From Cognatilysobacter claricitrinus (GTDB taxonomy: Bacteria; Pseudomonadota; Gammaproteobacteria; Xanthomonadales; Xanthomonadaceae): DNA of 64,000 bases. Shown here piece after piece: positions 52,197 to 60,733 of the stretch (position 1 is its first letter; the number at the start of each line of letters is the position of its first letter). Position numbers and translations under genes: made by a program. The notes beneath the pieces are model-generated. The model was not told where the DNA came from. It searched no databases and saw only the letters and a program-made list of their open reading frames with translations. The stretch is taken from NCBI RefSeq assembly GCF_045866565.1, contig NZ_BAAFZV010000001.1, positions 930,001 through 994,000 of the forward strand. The letters are read 5' to 3'.

Positions 52197-52730
52197 ATGA
52201 AGTTTCCGCGTATCCAGAATCCCTGTCCCCTCACGGCCGACCAGCGGCGCGCGATCGACGGGCATTGCGGACACTGCGACAAGCACGTGCATCGCCTGGA
52301 TGCGATGAGCGAAACCGCGCGCCGCGCGCTGCTCGCCGCCGCCCGTGAACCAATCTGTGTCGCCTACGCGCAACCGGTGCGAGTGGGTGCGCGCTTGGGC
52401 GCCGCGATGGCGGCAAGCCTCGTTTCTGCTGCCGCGATGGCGGCACCGCAGACGCAGGCGCCGCCGACGACGCAGCAGTCCGCCGTCGAACAGCCGAGCG
52501 ATCTCGCCGCAGCGGCGTCCTCGTTGCAATACGTGGTGGTCGGAGGCATCGACCGTCCGCAGGCAGCCGAGTGGACCGGGGGTGACGCTGTCGAACTCGC
52601 TCGGGTGGAAGTCGTCGGCGGAGGCATCGACGACCCCGCGGCGGCGAAATGGGTCGATACCTCCGACCTGCCCGAACTTCCCGTCGAATACGCCGACGGT
52701 ACGCCAGTCAGCGCGCGGGCTCCGCGATAA
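52197..52730 (+). CDS. membrane protein with N-terminal Cys/His cluster and internal repeat
   Basis: The protein has 177 residues. C10, C24, C27 and C54 with nearby histidines (DGHCGHCDKHVHRLDAMS) form a zinc-binding or redox cluster, recalling small cytoplasmic domains found in front of membrane helices. A helix (AAMAASLVSAAAMA) at about 68-83 follows, and then a periplasmic tail with two similar units, GGIDRPQAAEW and GGGIDDPAAAKW. The function is unknown. GGAGG precedes the ATG. The gene ends overlap the convergent transglutaminase gene by 23 bases. Confidence 0.7.
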   Translation: MKFPRIQNPCPLTADQRRAIDGHCGHCDKHVHRLDAMSETARRALLAAAREPICVAYAQPVRVGARLGAAMAASLVSAAAMAAPQTQAPPTTQQSAVEQPSDLAAAASSLQYVVVGGIDRPQAAEWTGGDAVELARVEVVGGGIDDPAAAKWVDTSDLPELPVEYADGTPVSARAPR

Positions 52731-53487
52731 CCGACGCCGCGTCGACGACCTGCATCCCGCGGATCAACGCCATCATGGCGCCCGCATCAGTGGGGCGTCC
52801 GTCGCCGATCGCCAAGGCAACGTGTCCGGCATCGAACTCGCCGACGCCGGCGTCATAACTGACCCAGCGCACGCCGTCCCACGCCTGCACCCACATATGC
52901 GGGCTGAACGAGTGCGACACGCCCGTAAAGCGGCTCGAATAGACCAACCCGTACATGACGCGCGTCGGAATCCCGGCGGCACGGGCGGCCGCCGCAAGCA
53001 GCACCGCTGCCTCCGTGCAGTCGCCGCCGCGATCGCGTAACGCCTGGGTCGCGCTGCGATAGGCATCGAAAGCTATGGGTCCGTCCATGTGATGGCGGAT
53101 CGCTTCGACAAGGCGCTGCATTCGGCGCGCGACCGGTCCACCGCCGGCAGCATCCCGCGCAAAGCGGCGCAACGCGATCGCGTCGCTATCGACCCAGTCA
53201 TTGGCGAGGAGATAGCGCGCGATGTCACCCGTCCCGGGTGCCGCGCCATCGCAGCCGGGTGCGCAGACGCGCAGGTCGACCGTGCCATTGTCGTTGGCGA
53301 CGACCACCTGTTCACCCGTCTCGGGCACGCGCCATCGTTCGTCCGGCAGGCGCAGCCGATAGCGGATCGTGCCGCGCAATGCGGTCTCCGACATCTTGTA
53401 TGGCGACGCGACGTGCGGAATGCGCGTCGCCGCGTACACCGGTGTCACGGCGGCGATCAAGGCAGTCAGGACGGCGTTCCGAAGCAT
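52708..53487 (-). CDS. exported transglutaminase-like protein
   Basis: The protein has 259 residues. A signal peptide (NAVLTALIAAVTPVYA) precedes a transglutaminase-like fold with the catalytic triad in GGDCTEAA (cysteine), SPHMWVQAW (histidine) and VSYDAG (aspartate). Bacterial members often are cysteine proteases or amidases. Its start codon shares one base with the stop of the dipeptidyl peptidase (TGATG), so it is translated after it. A joint role in peptide breakdown in the periplasm is inferred. Confidence 0.87.
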   Translation of the reverse strand: MLRNAVLTALIAAVTPVYAATRIPHVASPYKMSETALRGTIRYRLRLPDERWRVPETGEQVVVANDNGTVDLRVCAPGCDGAAPGTGDIARYLLANDWVDSDAIALRRFARDAAGGGPVARRMQRLVEAIRHHMDGPIAFDAYRSATQALRDRGGDCTEAAVLLAAAARAAGIPTRVMYGLVYSSRFTGVSHSFSPHMWVQAWDGVRWVSYDAGVGEFDAGHVALAIGDGRPTDAGAMMALIRGMQVVDAASVIAEPAR

Positions 53488-55751
53488 CACGGCTTCAGGC
53501 AACGCCCCAGGAACTCTTCGGTGATCTTCAGCCGATGCAGCAGGTCCTTGCCCTTGAGGCCGTGCTTTGCGCCCGGATAGGTCATCAGTTCGAACGGCTG
53601 GCCGCGCTGCTGCAATGCGCTCATCAGCGACGTCGAGTTGGTGAACAGCACGTTGTCGTCGGCCATGCCGTGGATCAGCAGCAGCTTGGGCGCGTTCGGG
53701 CCGACCAGGCCGTCGACGTGCTCGAGCACGCGCGCGGCCTTGTAGCCGGCCGGGTTGTTCTTCGGCAGGTCCATGTACTGCTCGGTGTAGTGCGTGTCGT
53801 ACAGGCCCCAGTCGGTGACGGGCGCACCGGCGACGCCGCAGGCGTAGTCGCCTTCGCCGCGCGCCATCAGCATCAGCGTCATGTAGCCGCCATTGCTCCA
53901 GCCGTATACGCCGACGCGCTTGGCGTCGACCCACGGCTGCGACGCGAGCCAGCGCAGCGCGCTGCGCTGGTCGTCGACTTCCACCGTGCCCTGCTTCCCG
54001 TACAACGCGCCGCCGAACGCCGCGCCGCGACGCGGGGTGCCCCGGTTGTCGACCGAGAACACCACGTAGCCGTGCTGCGCGAGGTACTGGTTGAGATCCG
54101 GCTGCCACGTTTCCCTGACCGTCTGCGAGGCCGGGCCGCCGTAGACGTTGACCACCACCGGATACTTCTTCGACGCATCGAACCCGTCGGGCTTAATGAC
54201 GAAGTAGTGCAGCGGCGTGCGGCCGTCGGCGGCCTTGAGCGTGCCGAACTCCATCGGCCGGTGGGCGACGCGGTACGGCGCGTAGGGATGCTTGGCGTCG
54301 GCGAGGTCGTTGTCGACCAGCGTGGCGACGTCGCTGCCGTCCGCACGATGCAGCACCAGCTGCGGCGGCGTGGTCGGGTTCGACCAGTTGTCGACGTAGA
54401 CGCTCGCGTTCGCGGCGAACGTCGCGCTGTGCCAGCCGGCTTCCTTCGACAGCTTCTGGATCGCGCCGCCCTTGAGCGGCACGCGATAGACCTGCAGTTG
54501 CGTCGGCGATTCGCGGCCGGCGCTGAAGTACACCCAGCCGTTGGTCTGGTCGACCGCGAGCACGTCGTCGACCGGCCACTCGCCCGAGGTCAGCGCACGC
54601 GCCTTGCCGGCGGCGTCGACCACGTACAGGTGTTCGAAGCCGGTGCGTTCGCTGCTCCACAGGAAGCTGCCGTCCTGCAGGAAACGCAGCGCGTCGTGCA
54701 GCGGCACCCAGGTCTTCGAATGCTCGGTGGCGAGCGTGCGCTGCCTGTTCGACGCGAGATCGGCCTCGACCAGCTCCAGCGTCTTCTGGTCGCGCGACTG
54801 GCGCTGGAAGGTGAGGTGCTGCGGATCGCGCCAGTTCACGCGGGCGAGGTAGATGTCCGGGTTCTTGCCGAGGTCGACCCAGCGCACGTCCTTGCTCGCG
54901 CCCGACGGATCGATCACGCCGAGCTTGATCGCCACGTTGGTGTCGCCCGCCGCCGGATAGCGCTGCTCGACGACTTCCGTGCGGTCCGGATACACCTCGT
55001 AGCGCTTCTGCACCGGCACGTTGGTTTCGTCGATGCGCGCGAACGCGATGGACGAGTCGTCCGGCGCCCACCAGTAGCCGGTGTGGCGGTTCATTTCCTC
55101 ATCGGCGACGAATTCGGCTTCGCCGTTGGCGATCGCGCCGCCGCCGTCGAAGGTGAGCTGGCGCTGCGTGCCGCTGGCCAGGTCGATCACCCACAGGTTG
55201 CGCGCGCGGATGAAGCTCACGTACCCCCCGGCGGGCGAGATCTTGGGGTCGGTCGCGAAACCTTCCTTGTTGGTCAGCTTGCGCACCGCGTCCTTGCCGG
55301 ACTTCGACAGGTCGTACAGGTACAGATCGCCGCCGAGCGGGAACAGCAGCGAATGGCCGTCGGGCGACCACTGGTAGTCGACGATGCCGGAGAGCGCGGC
55401 GATGCGCTGGCGTTCGCGCCGCGCCTTCTCTTCGTCACTCAGCACTTCGGTGCCGGGCAGCACGTCGTCGGCGTCGACCAGCCGCTTCGTCGTGCCGCTG
55501 GCGATCTCGTACGCCCAGAGGTCGAGACGGTTGCGGTTGCCGTCCTTGCCGCGCAGGAACGTCACGCGCGTGCCGTCGGGCGAGATCTTCGGCTTGACCA
55601 GGCTCGGGCCGGACAGAGGCGCATCGCCGGCGAGCGCTTCCAGCGTGAGTTTGGACGGCGGGGCCGGGGTCTCGGCGGAAGCGGTGGGCAGGCTCAAGGC
55701 GACGGTCACGAGGAGGGCGGGAAGGACAGCACGAAGCCGGAGTCGGTTCAT
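53487..55751 (-). CDS. dipeptidyl peptidase IV (S9B) exported
   Basis: The protein has 754 residues with a signal peptide (AVLPALLVTVALSLPTASA). An eight-bladed propeller (residues about 40-490) precedes an alpha/beta hydrolase domain. The Glu-Glu motif binding the free amino terminus is in VADEEMNRH, and the nucleophile serine is in GWSNGGYM, with the late His in AKHGLKGK. It removes X-Pro dipeptides from peptides in the periplasm. Followed by a coupled transglutaminase-like gene. Confidence 0.95.
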   Translation of the reverse strand: MNRLRLRAVLPALLVTVALSLPTASAETPAPPSKLTLEALAGDAPLSGPSLVKPKISPDGTRVTFLRGKDGNRNRLDLWAYEIASGTTKRLVDADDVLPGTEVLSDEEKARRERQRIAALSGIVDYQWSPDGHSLLFPLGGDLYLYDLSKSGKDAVRKLTNKEGFATDPKISPAGGYVSFIRARNLWVIDLASGTQRQLTFDGGGAIANGEAEFVADEEMNRHTGYWWAPDDSSIAFARIDETNVPVQKRYEVYPDRTEVVEQRYPAAGDTNVAIKLGVIDPSGASKDVRWVDLGKNPDIYLARVNWRDPQHLTFQRQSRDQKTLELVEADLASNRQRTLATEHSKTWVPLHDALRFLQDGSFLWSSERTGFEHLYVVDAAGKARALTSGEWPVDDVLAVDQTNGWVYFSAGRESPTQLQVYRVPLKGGAIQKLSKEAGWHSATFAANASVYVDNWSNPTTPPQLVLHRADGSDVATLVDNDLADAKHPYAPYRVAHRPMEFGTLKAADGRTPLHYFVIKPDGFDASKKYPVVVNVYGGPASQTVRETWQPDLNQYLAQHGYVVFSVDNRGTPRRGAAFGGALYGKQGTVEVDDQRSALRWLASQPWVDAKRVGVYGWSNGGYMTLMLMARGEGDYACGVAGAPVTDWGLYDTHYTEQYMDLPKNNPAGYKAARVLEHVDGLVGPNAPKLLLIHGMADDNVLFTNSTSLMSALQQRGQPFELMTYPGAKHGLKGKDLLHRLKITEEFLGRCLKP

Positions 55752-55829
55752 GGCGGGCGCGTTTGGAGAGTCGGGCGAGTGTAGGACGAGCCACGGCCGC
55801 TTCGGCAGGAAACGTTCACGCCGCGCTGA

Positions 55830-55835
55830 TAACGT
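55830..55835 (+). promoter_or_regulatory. -10 box of bphO, leaderless spacing
   Basis: TAACGT, six bases, then the ATG at 55842. No Shine-Dalgarno sequence is present. Confidence 0.5.
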
Positions 55836-55841
55836 TGACCC

Positions 55842-56396
55842 ATGCCCCTATCCGACTCCCTGCGCTGGCGCCTACGCGACGCCACCGCTGCCGCGCATGC
55901 ACGCGTCGACGCCCGCGTCGGCGATGCCTTCGACGACATCGCCGGCTACGCCACCTTCCTGCGCGCCATGCACCGTTTCGTCGCCAGCGCGCGCCGCGTG
56001 CTCGGCGATGCCGACGATCTGGTCGCCTGCGAGGCGGCGCTGGTCGACGACCTCGCCGTGCTCGGCGCGACCCCCGTGACCGGCGAACCCGATGCCGCGA
56101 CGACCCGCGACGACGCACGCATCGGCTGGCGTTACGTGATCGCGGGCTCGTCGCTGGGCGCGCGCGTATTGCTGCGCCGCGTCGAGGCGCTGGGCCTGGA
56201 TGCGACGCACGGTGCGTCGTATCTCGCGTTGCATTCCCGCGGCGACGCGTGGCGCACGCTGCTGTCCACGCTCGAAGCGCTGCGACTGACGCCCGACGAC
56301 GAACGCGCCGCCTGCGCGGCCGCGAACGAGGCGTTCGCCTGCGTCGAGCGCTGCCTCGACGACGCACGTTATGGAGTCGCTGCATGGCCCGCCTGA
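55842..56396 (+). CDS. bphO: heme oxygenase (biliverdin-producing)
   Basis: The protein has 184 residues of the heme oxygenase fold. The proximal heme ligand is histidine 19 in TAAAHARVD. The distal helix is RYVIAGSSLGARVL. It opens heme to biliverdin, the chromophore of the bacteriophytochrome encoded next, whose ATG is 13 bases inside the end of this gene. The pair is a typical bphO-bphP unit. A leaderless start is predicted. Confidence 0.9.
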   Translation: MPLSDSLRWRLRDATAAAHARVDARVGDAFDDIAGYATFLRAMHRFVASARRVLGDADDLVACEAALVDDLAVLGATPVTGEPDAATTRDDARIGWRYVIAGSSLGARVLLRRVEALGLDATHGASYLALHSRGDAWRTLLSTLEALRLTPDDERAACAAANEAFACVERCLDDARYGVAAWPA

Positions 56397-58111
56397 TCGC
56401 GATCGACCCGGACGGGTGTGCCAAGGAGCCGATCCACTTCTCCGGCGCGATCCAGGCGCACGGCTACCTGGTCAGTTGCGCGATGCCCGAGTGGACGGTG
56501 CGCCATGCGTCCGCGAACATCGATGCGCTGCTCGGCGTGCGCGCCGATGCGCTGATCGGCACCAGCCTGCGCGACCACGCCAGCGAAGACGTGCTGCAGG
56601 CGATCCTCGACACGTTGTCGCTCGTCGGCCCGGCCGTGACCGCGCAGCGCGCGGGCCAGGCCAACCTCGGCCCGCTCGGCACCGCGTGCGATCTCGTCGT
56701 GCACGTCGCCGACGACCTCGTGCACATCGAGATCGAACCGCGCCACGAGCGCGGCATGTCGCCGCAGCCGACGTCGCTCGCGCAGTCGATGATCTCGGCG
56801 GTGGCGCACGAGCCGCCGCAGAACTTCCACGACTACGTCGCCGCACAGGTGCGTGAACTCACCGGCTACGACCGGGTGATGGTCTACCGCTTCCTGCACG
56901 ACGGCACCGGCGAAGTCATCGCCGAAGCGCGCAGCGAGGGCATGGAGCCCTACCTCGGGCTGCGTTACCCCGCATCCGACATTCCGCCGCAGGCACGCGC
57001 GCTGTACCTGCGCAACCGCCTGCGCGTGATTCCCGATGTCGACTACGAACCGGTGCCGATCGTGCCGGGCAGCGTGAACGGGCGTCCGCTCGACCTGTCG
57101 CAGCACGCGCTGCGCAGCGTGTCGCCGGTGCATCTCGAATACCTGCGCAACATGGGCGTGTCGGCCTCCATGTCGATCTCGATCATCGCCGGTGGCCGCC
57201 TGTGGGGCTTGATCGCTTGCCACCACAGCCTGCCGCGGCTGGTGCCGCCGGCGATCCGTGCTGCGGCCGACCTGTTCGGCCTGTTCGTGTCGATGCGCGT
57301 GGCGTCGGCCGACCAGCAGAAGACGCTCGCGCATTTCGAACACGCCCAGCAGGTGCGCGACGCACTGGTGCAGCGCCTGGCCAAGGCGCGCGATTTCGAC
57401 GCCGCGCTGGTCGAGGAACTTCCGCTGCTGCGCACCAGCCTCGGTGCGGACGGCGCCGCGCTGTGGTCGCGGTCGCGCTGGCACGCGAGCGGGCATGCCC
57501 CCGACCCGCGCCGCGTCGCCGCGCTGGTCGACTGGCTGCAACAGCAGGGGGCGGTAAGCCTGGCGGCGAGCGACGTCGCCGCCGATTGGGCCGCGCCGAT
57601 CGAGGGCGACACCACCGCTGGCGTGCTCGGCCTGCGCCTGGGCGCGGACGACTGGTTGCTGCTGTTCCGCGACGAACAGGTCGAGACCGTGCGCTGGGCC
57701 GGCGAGCCGACCAAGGCGCTGGTGCCCACCGACGACGGCCTGCGCATCGCGCCGCGGCGGTCGTTCGCCGTGTGGCGCGAGAGCGTGCGCGGCCGCAGTG
57801 CGCCGTGGAGCGACGCCGACCGCCGTGGCGCCGCGCGCCTGCACCAGGTGCTGACCGAGCAGCGTCGCCGCATCCAGACCCGCACCGACGTGCCGATGCT
57901 CGACCTGCAGCGCCAGCAGGTGGCGATGGACGAGCGCCGGCAGCGCCTCGACCAGCTTGCGCAGATGCTCGAAGGCCTGACCCACCTCGAAGCCGGCGAA
58001 AGCGCCCGACTCGACGCGCGCATCGCCGAGCTCGAACGCGAGCTGCAGCGGCTCGCGGAGGTCATGCCGATGCCGATGCCGGCGACCGAAGCGGTGTCGG
58101 TGACCCACTGA
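56384..58111 (+). CDS. bphP: bacteriophytochrome lacking an output domain
   Basis: The protein has 575 residues. The PAS domain carries the biliverdin-binding C12 near the N-terminus. The GAF domain has PASDIP (196-201) and H250 in SPVHLEYLRN. The PHY domain runs to about 490 with the tongue motif PRRSF (457-461). After that only about 85 residues remain, mostly a coiled coil (ERRQRLDQLAQMLEGL). There is no histidine kinase, PAS9, GGDEF/EAL or other output domain. It senses red and far-red light but must signal through a partner, probably by dimer rearrangement. The stop is followed after 46 bases by uvrD. Confidence 0.92.
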   Translation: MARLIAIDPDGCAKEPIHFSGAIQAHGYLVSCAMPEWTVRHASANIDALLGVRADALIGTSLRDHASEDVLQAILDTLSLVGPAVTAQRAGQANLGPLGTACDLVVHVADDLVHIEIEPRHERGMSPQPTSLAQSMISAVAHEPPQNFHDYVAAQVRELTGYDRVMVYRFLHDGTGEVIAEARSEGMEPYLGLRYPASDIPPQARALYLRNRLRVIPDVDYEPVPIVPGSVNGRPLDLSQHALRSVSPVHLEYLRNMGVSASMSISIIAGGRLWGLIACHHSLPRLVPPAIRAAADLFGLFVSMRVASADQQKTLAHFEHAQQVRDALVQRLAKARDFDAALVEELPLLRTSLGADGAALWSRSRWHASGHAPDPRRVAALVDWLQQQGAVSLAASDVAADWAAPIEGDTTAGVLGLRLGADDWLLLFRDEQVETVRWAGEPTKALVPTDDGLRIAPRRSFAVWRESVRGRSAPWSDADRRGAARLHQVLTEQRRRIQTRTDVPMLDLQRQQVAMDERRQRLDQLAQMLEGLTHLEAGESARLDARIAELERELQRLAEVMPMPMPATEAVSVTH

Positions 58112-58145
58112 CCCCGCGTGCGCAGGCCGTGCGACGCGCGGCCCG

Positions 58146-58151
58146 TAAACT
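58146..58151 (+). promoter_or_regulatory. -10 box of uvrD, leaderless spacing
   Basis: TAAACT, six bases, then the ATG at 58158. No Shine-Dalgarno sequence is present. Confidence 0.5.
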
Positions 58152-58157
58152 GTCGGC

Positions 58158-60335
58158 ATGGATGTCTCCCACCTTCTCGACGCGCTGAATCCGGCGCAGC
58201 GCGAGGCCGTCTGCGCGCCACTCGGCCACTACCTCGTCCTCGCCGGCGCCGGCTCCGGCAAGACGCGCGTGCTCACCCACCGCATCGCCTGGCTCAACGA
58301 GATCGAGCGCGTGCCGGTGCACGGCATCCTTGCCGTCACCTTCACCAACAAGGCCGCGGCGGAAATGCGCCATCGCGTCGACATGCAGCTCGCGGGCGGC
58401 GTGCGCGGCATGTGGCTGGGCACGTTCCACGGTCTCGCGCATCGGCTGCTGCGCCTGCACTTCCAGCAGGCGAACCTGCCTGAAGGCTTCCAGGTCCTGG
58501 ATTCGGACGACCAGCTGCGCCTAGTCAAGCGCGTCATGCAGGGCATGGAGCTCGACGAGACGCGCTACCCGCCGCGCCAGGCCGCGTGGTGGATCAACGC
58601 GCGCAAGGACGAGGGCCGCCGCGCGCAGAACATCCAGGGCGGCGAGGACGAATGGACTGACACCATGCGTCGCATCTACGCGGGCTACCAGGAGCGCTGC
58701 GACCGCGCCGGCCTGGTCGACTTCGCGGAGTTGCTGCTGCGCGCGCACGAGCTGCTGCGCGACGCGCCGCAACTGCTGTCGCACTACCGCAGCCGCTTCG
58801 GCCAGATCCTCGTCGACGAATTCCAGGACACCAACGATATCCAGTACGCGTTCGTGCGCGTGCTGGCCGGCGACACCGGGCAGGTGTTCGTGGTCGGCGA
58901 CGACGACCAGGCGATCTACGGCTGGCGCGGCGCGAAGGTCGAGAACGTGCAGAAGTTCCTGCGCGACTTCGACGGCGCCAAGACGATCCGGCTCGAACAG
59001 AACTACCGCTCGACCTCGACCATCCTCGACGCCGCCAACGCGGTCATCGCGCACAACCCCGATCGCCTCGGCAAGAAGCTGTGGACCGACGTTGCGGGCG
59101 GCGATCCCATCGATCTTTACGCGGCCTACAACGAGATCGACGAAGCGCGCTTCGTCGTGGAACGCGCCAAGCAGTGGGTGCAGTCGGGCGGTAGTTATCG
59201 CGACGTCGCCGTGCTCTATCGCAGCAATGCCCAGTCACGCGCGTTCGAAGAAGTACTGATCGGCGAACAGGTGCCGTACCGCGTCTACGGCGGCCTGCGC
59301 TTCTTCGAGCGCGCCGAAATCAAGGACGCGCTGGCCTACCTGCGCCTGATCGCCAATCGCGCCGACGACGCCGCCTTCGAACGCGCGGTCAACACCCCTA
59401 CGCGGGGCATCGGCGAACGCACGCTGGATGAGGTGCGTCGCCTCGCGCGCGCCGAAGGCTTCCCGCTGGCGGTCGCGGCGGTGAAGCTCGCGTCCGGCAC
59501 CGCGCTGGCCGCCCGCGCGCGCAACGCGCTCGCCACCTTCCTCAAGCTCATCGACGACCTGCAGGTCGAGTGCGCCGAGCGCACGCTGCCCGAGAAGATC
59601 GACCACGTGCTGCTACGCTCCGGGCTGCGCGAGTTCTACGCGCGCGAGCAGAAGGGCCAGCTCGACTCGCGCGTCGACAACCTCGACGAACTCGTGTCGG
59701 TGGCGTCGCGCTTCAACTATCGCGAAGACGACGACGAAGAACCCGACCTGCCGGAACTGGTCGCGTTCCTGTCGTATGCGTCGCTGGAAGCCGGCGAAGG
59801 GCAGGCGCGTGCCGACCAGGACGGCGTGCAGCTGATGACGTTGCACAGCGCGAAAGGCCTGGAGTTTCCGCTGGTATTCCTGGTCGGGCTCGAGGAAGGC
59901 CTGTTCCCGAACAATCGCTCGGCCGAAGAAGCCGGGCGCATGGAAGAAGAGCGGCGCCTTGCGTATGTCGGCATCACGCGCGCGCGCGAAAAGCTCGTGC
60001 TCAGCTACGCCGAGGCGCGCCGCATCCACGGTATGGACATGTACGGCATGCCGTCACGCTTCCTGCGCGAGATCCCGTCGTCGCTGGTCAGCGAAGTGCG
60101 GCCCAAGGTGCAGGTCTCGCGGCCGGTGTACGGCGCCGGCAGTCGCCGCACCGACAACAGCCTCGTGGAGACACCGGCGATCCCGCTCGGTGCAACGGTG
60201 CGGCACCCGACATTCGGCACCGGCACCGTCATCGACGTCGAGGGCAGCGGAGCGAACGCGCGCGTGCAGATCAATTTCGACGACGTCGGCAGCAAGTGGC
60301 TGGTGGCGGCGTTCGCCAACCTGCAGAAGATCTAG
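58158..60335 (+). CDS. uvrD: DNA helicase II
   Basis: The protein has 725 residues of superfamily 1A. Motifs in order: Q-motif and LNPAQREAV, Walker A GAGSGKT, TFTNKAA, Walker B VDEFQDTN, GDDDQAIYGWRGA, and LMTLHSAKGLEFP and VGITRARE near the C-terminus. It unwinds 3'-tailed DNA in nucleotide-excision and mismatch repair. It lies between the phytochrome gene and the DUF2782 gene, next to polA, with which it acts in excision repair. Confidence 0.95.
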   Translation: MDVSHLLDALNPAQREAVCAPLGHYLVLAGAGSGKTRVLTHRIAWLNEIERVPVHGILAVTFTNKAAAEMRHRVDMQLAGGVRGMWLGTFHGLAHRLLRLHFQQANLPEGFQVLDSDDQLRLVKRVMQGMELDETRYPPRQAAWWINARKDEGRRAQNIQGGEDEWTDTMRRIYAGYQERCDRAGLVDFAELLLRAHELLRDAPQLLSHYRSRFGQILVDEFQDTNDIQYAFVRVLAGDTGQVFVVGDDDQAIYGWRGAKVENVQKFLRDFDGAKTIRLEQNYRSTSTILDAANAVIAHNPDRLGKKLWTDVAGGDPIDLYAAYNEIDEARFVVERAKQWVQSGGSYRDVAVLYRSNAQSRAFEEVLIGEQVPYRVYGGLRFFERAEIKDALAYLRLIANRADDAAFERAVNTPTRGIGERTLDEVRRLARAEGFPLAVAAVKLASGTALAARARNALATFLKLIDDLQVECAERTLPEKIDHVLLRSGLREFYAREQKGQLDSRVDNLDELVSVASRFNYREDDDEEPDLPELVAFLSYASLEAGEGQARADQDGVQLMTLHSAKGLEFPLVFLVGLEEGLFPNNRSAEEAGRMEEERRLAYVGITRAREKLVLSYAEARRIHGMDMYGMPSRFLREIPSSLVSEVRPKVQVSRPVYGAGSRRTDNSLVETPAIPLGATVRHPTFGTGTVIDVEGSGANARVQINFDDVGSKWLVAAFANLQKI

Positions 60336-60342
60336 CGCCGCG

Positions 60343-60642
60343 TCACCACTTGAAGATCGTGTACTGCACCGGGTTGAGCGGGCCGTCGCCGCGGCGGTGG
60401 TCGAGCCGGCCGTCGTTGTCGTCGTCGGTCAGGTAATAGGTCACGCCGCCCTTGGGCACGATCTTCACCACGCGCAGCAGGCCGGCGACGCGGTATTCCG
60501 ACACGGTGTCGCCGTTGTCCATCGTGCGCGTGGTGACATCGGCGTCGTGCAGCGCGAGCGTCGGGTCGTCGGCGGGCGCCGACATCGATGCGCAGCCGGC
60601 GAGCAGGGAAACGCCGAGAACGAGCGGGACGAGACGGCGCAT
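60343..60642 (-). CDS. DUF2782 family lipoprotein
   Basis: The protein has 99 residues. The signal peptide ends at the lipobox LLAGC. The DUF2782 domain is recognised by GDTVSEYRVAGLLRVVKI and VTYYLTDDDNDG. The family is regularly encoded beside polA in gammaproteobacteria; its function is unknown. It is convergent with uvrD and divergent from polA. Confidence 0.9.
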   Translation of the reverse strand: MRRLVPLVLGVSLLAGCASMSAPADDPTLALHDADVTTRTMDNGDTVSEYRVAGLLRVVKIVPKGGVTYYLTDDDNDGRLDHRRGDGPLNPVQYTIFKW

Positions 60643-60721
60643 GGCGGACCTCCGGACGGGCGTCCAGCATACGGCCGCCTGCCCGTGAACGCGCGGCTCA
60701 GGAGGCGCGACGGGCGCGGCC

Positions 60722-60727
60722 TACAAT
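60722..60727 (+). promoter_or_regulatory. -10 box of polA, leaderless spacing
   Basis: TACAAT, six bases, then the ATG at 60734. No Shine-Dalgarno sequence lies in between. Confidence 0.55.
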
Positions 60728-60733
60728 CGCCGC

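Noticed and set aside
53238..55784. An 848-codon plus-strand frame
   Set aside because: It is antisense to the DPP4 gene, which has a signal peptide and complete catalytic motifs. The composition is that of a GC-rich shadow frame.
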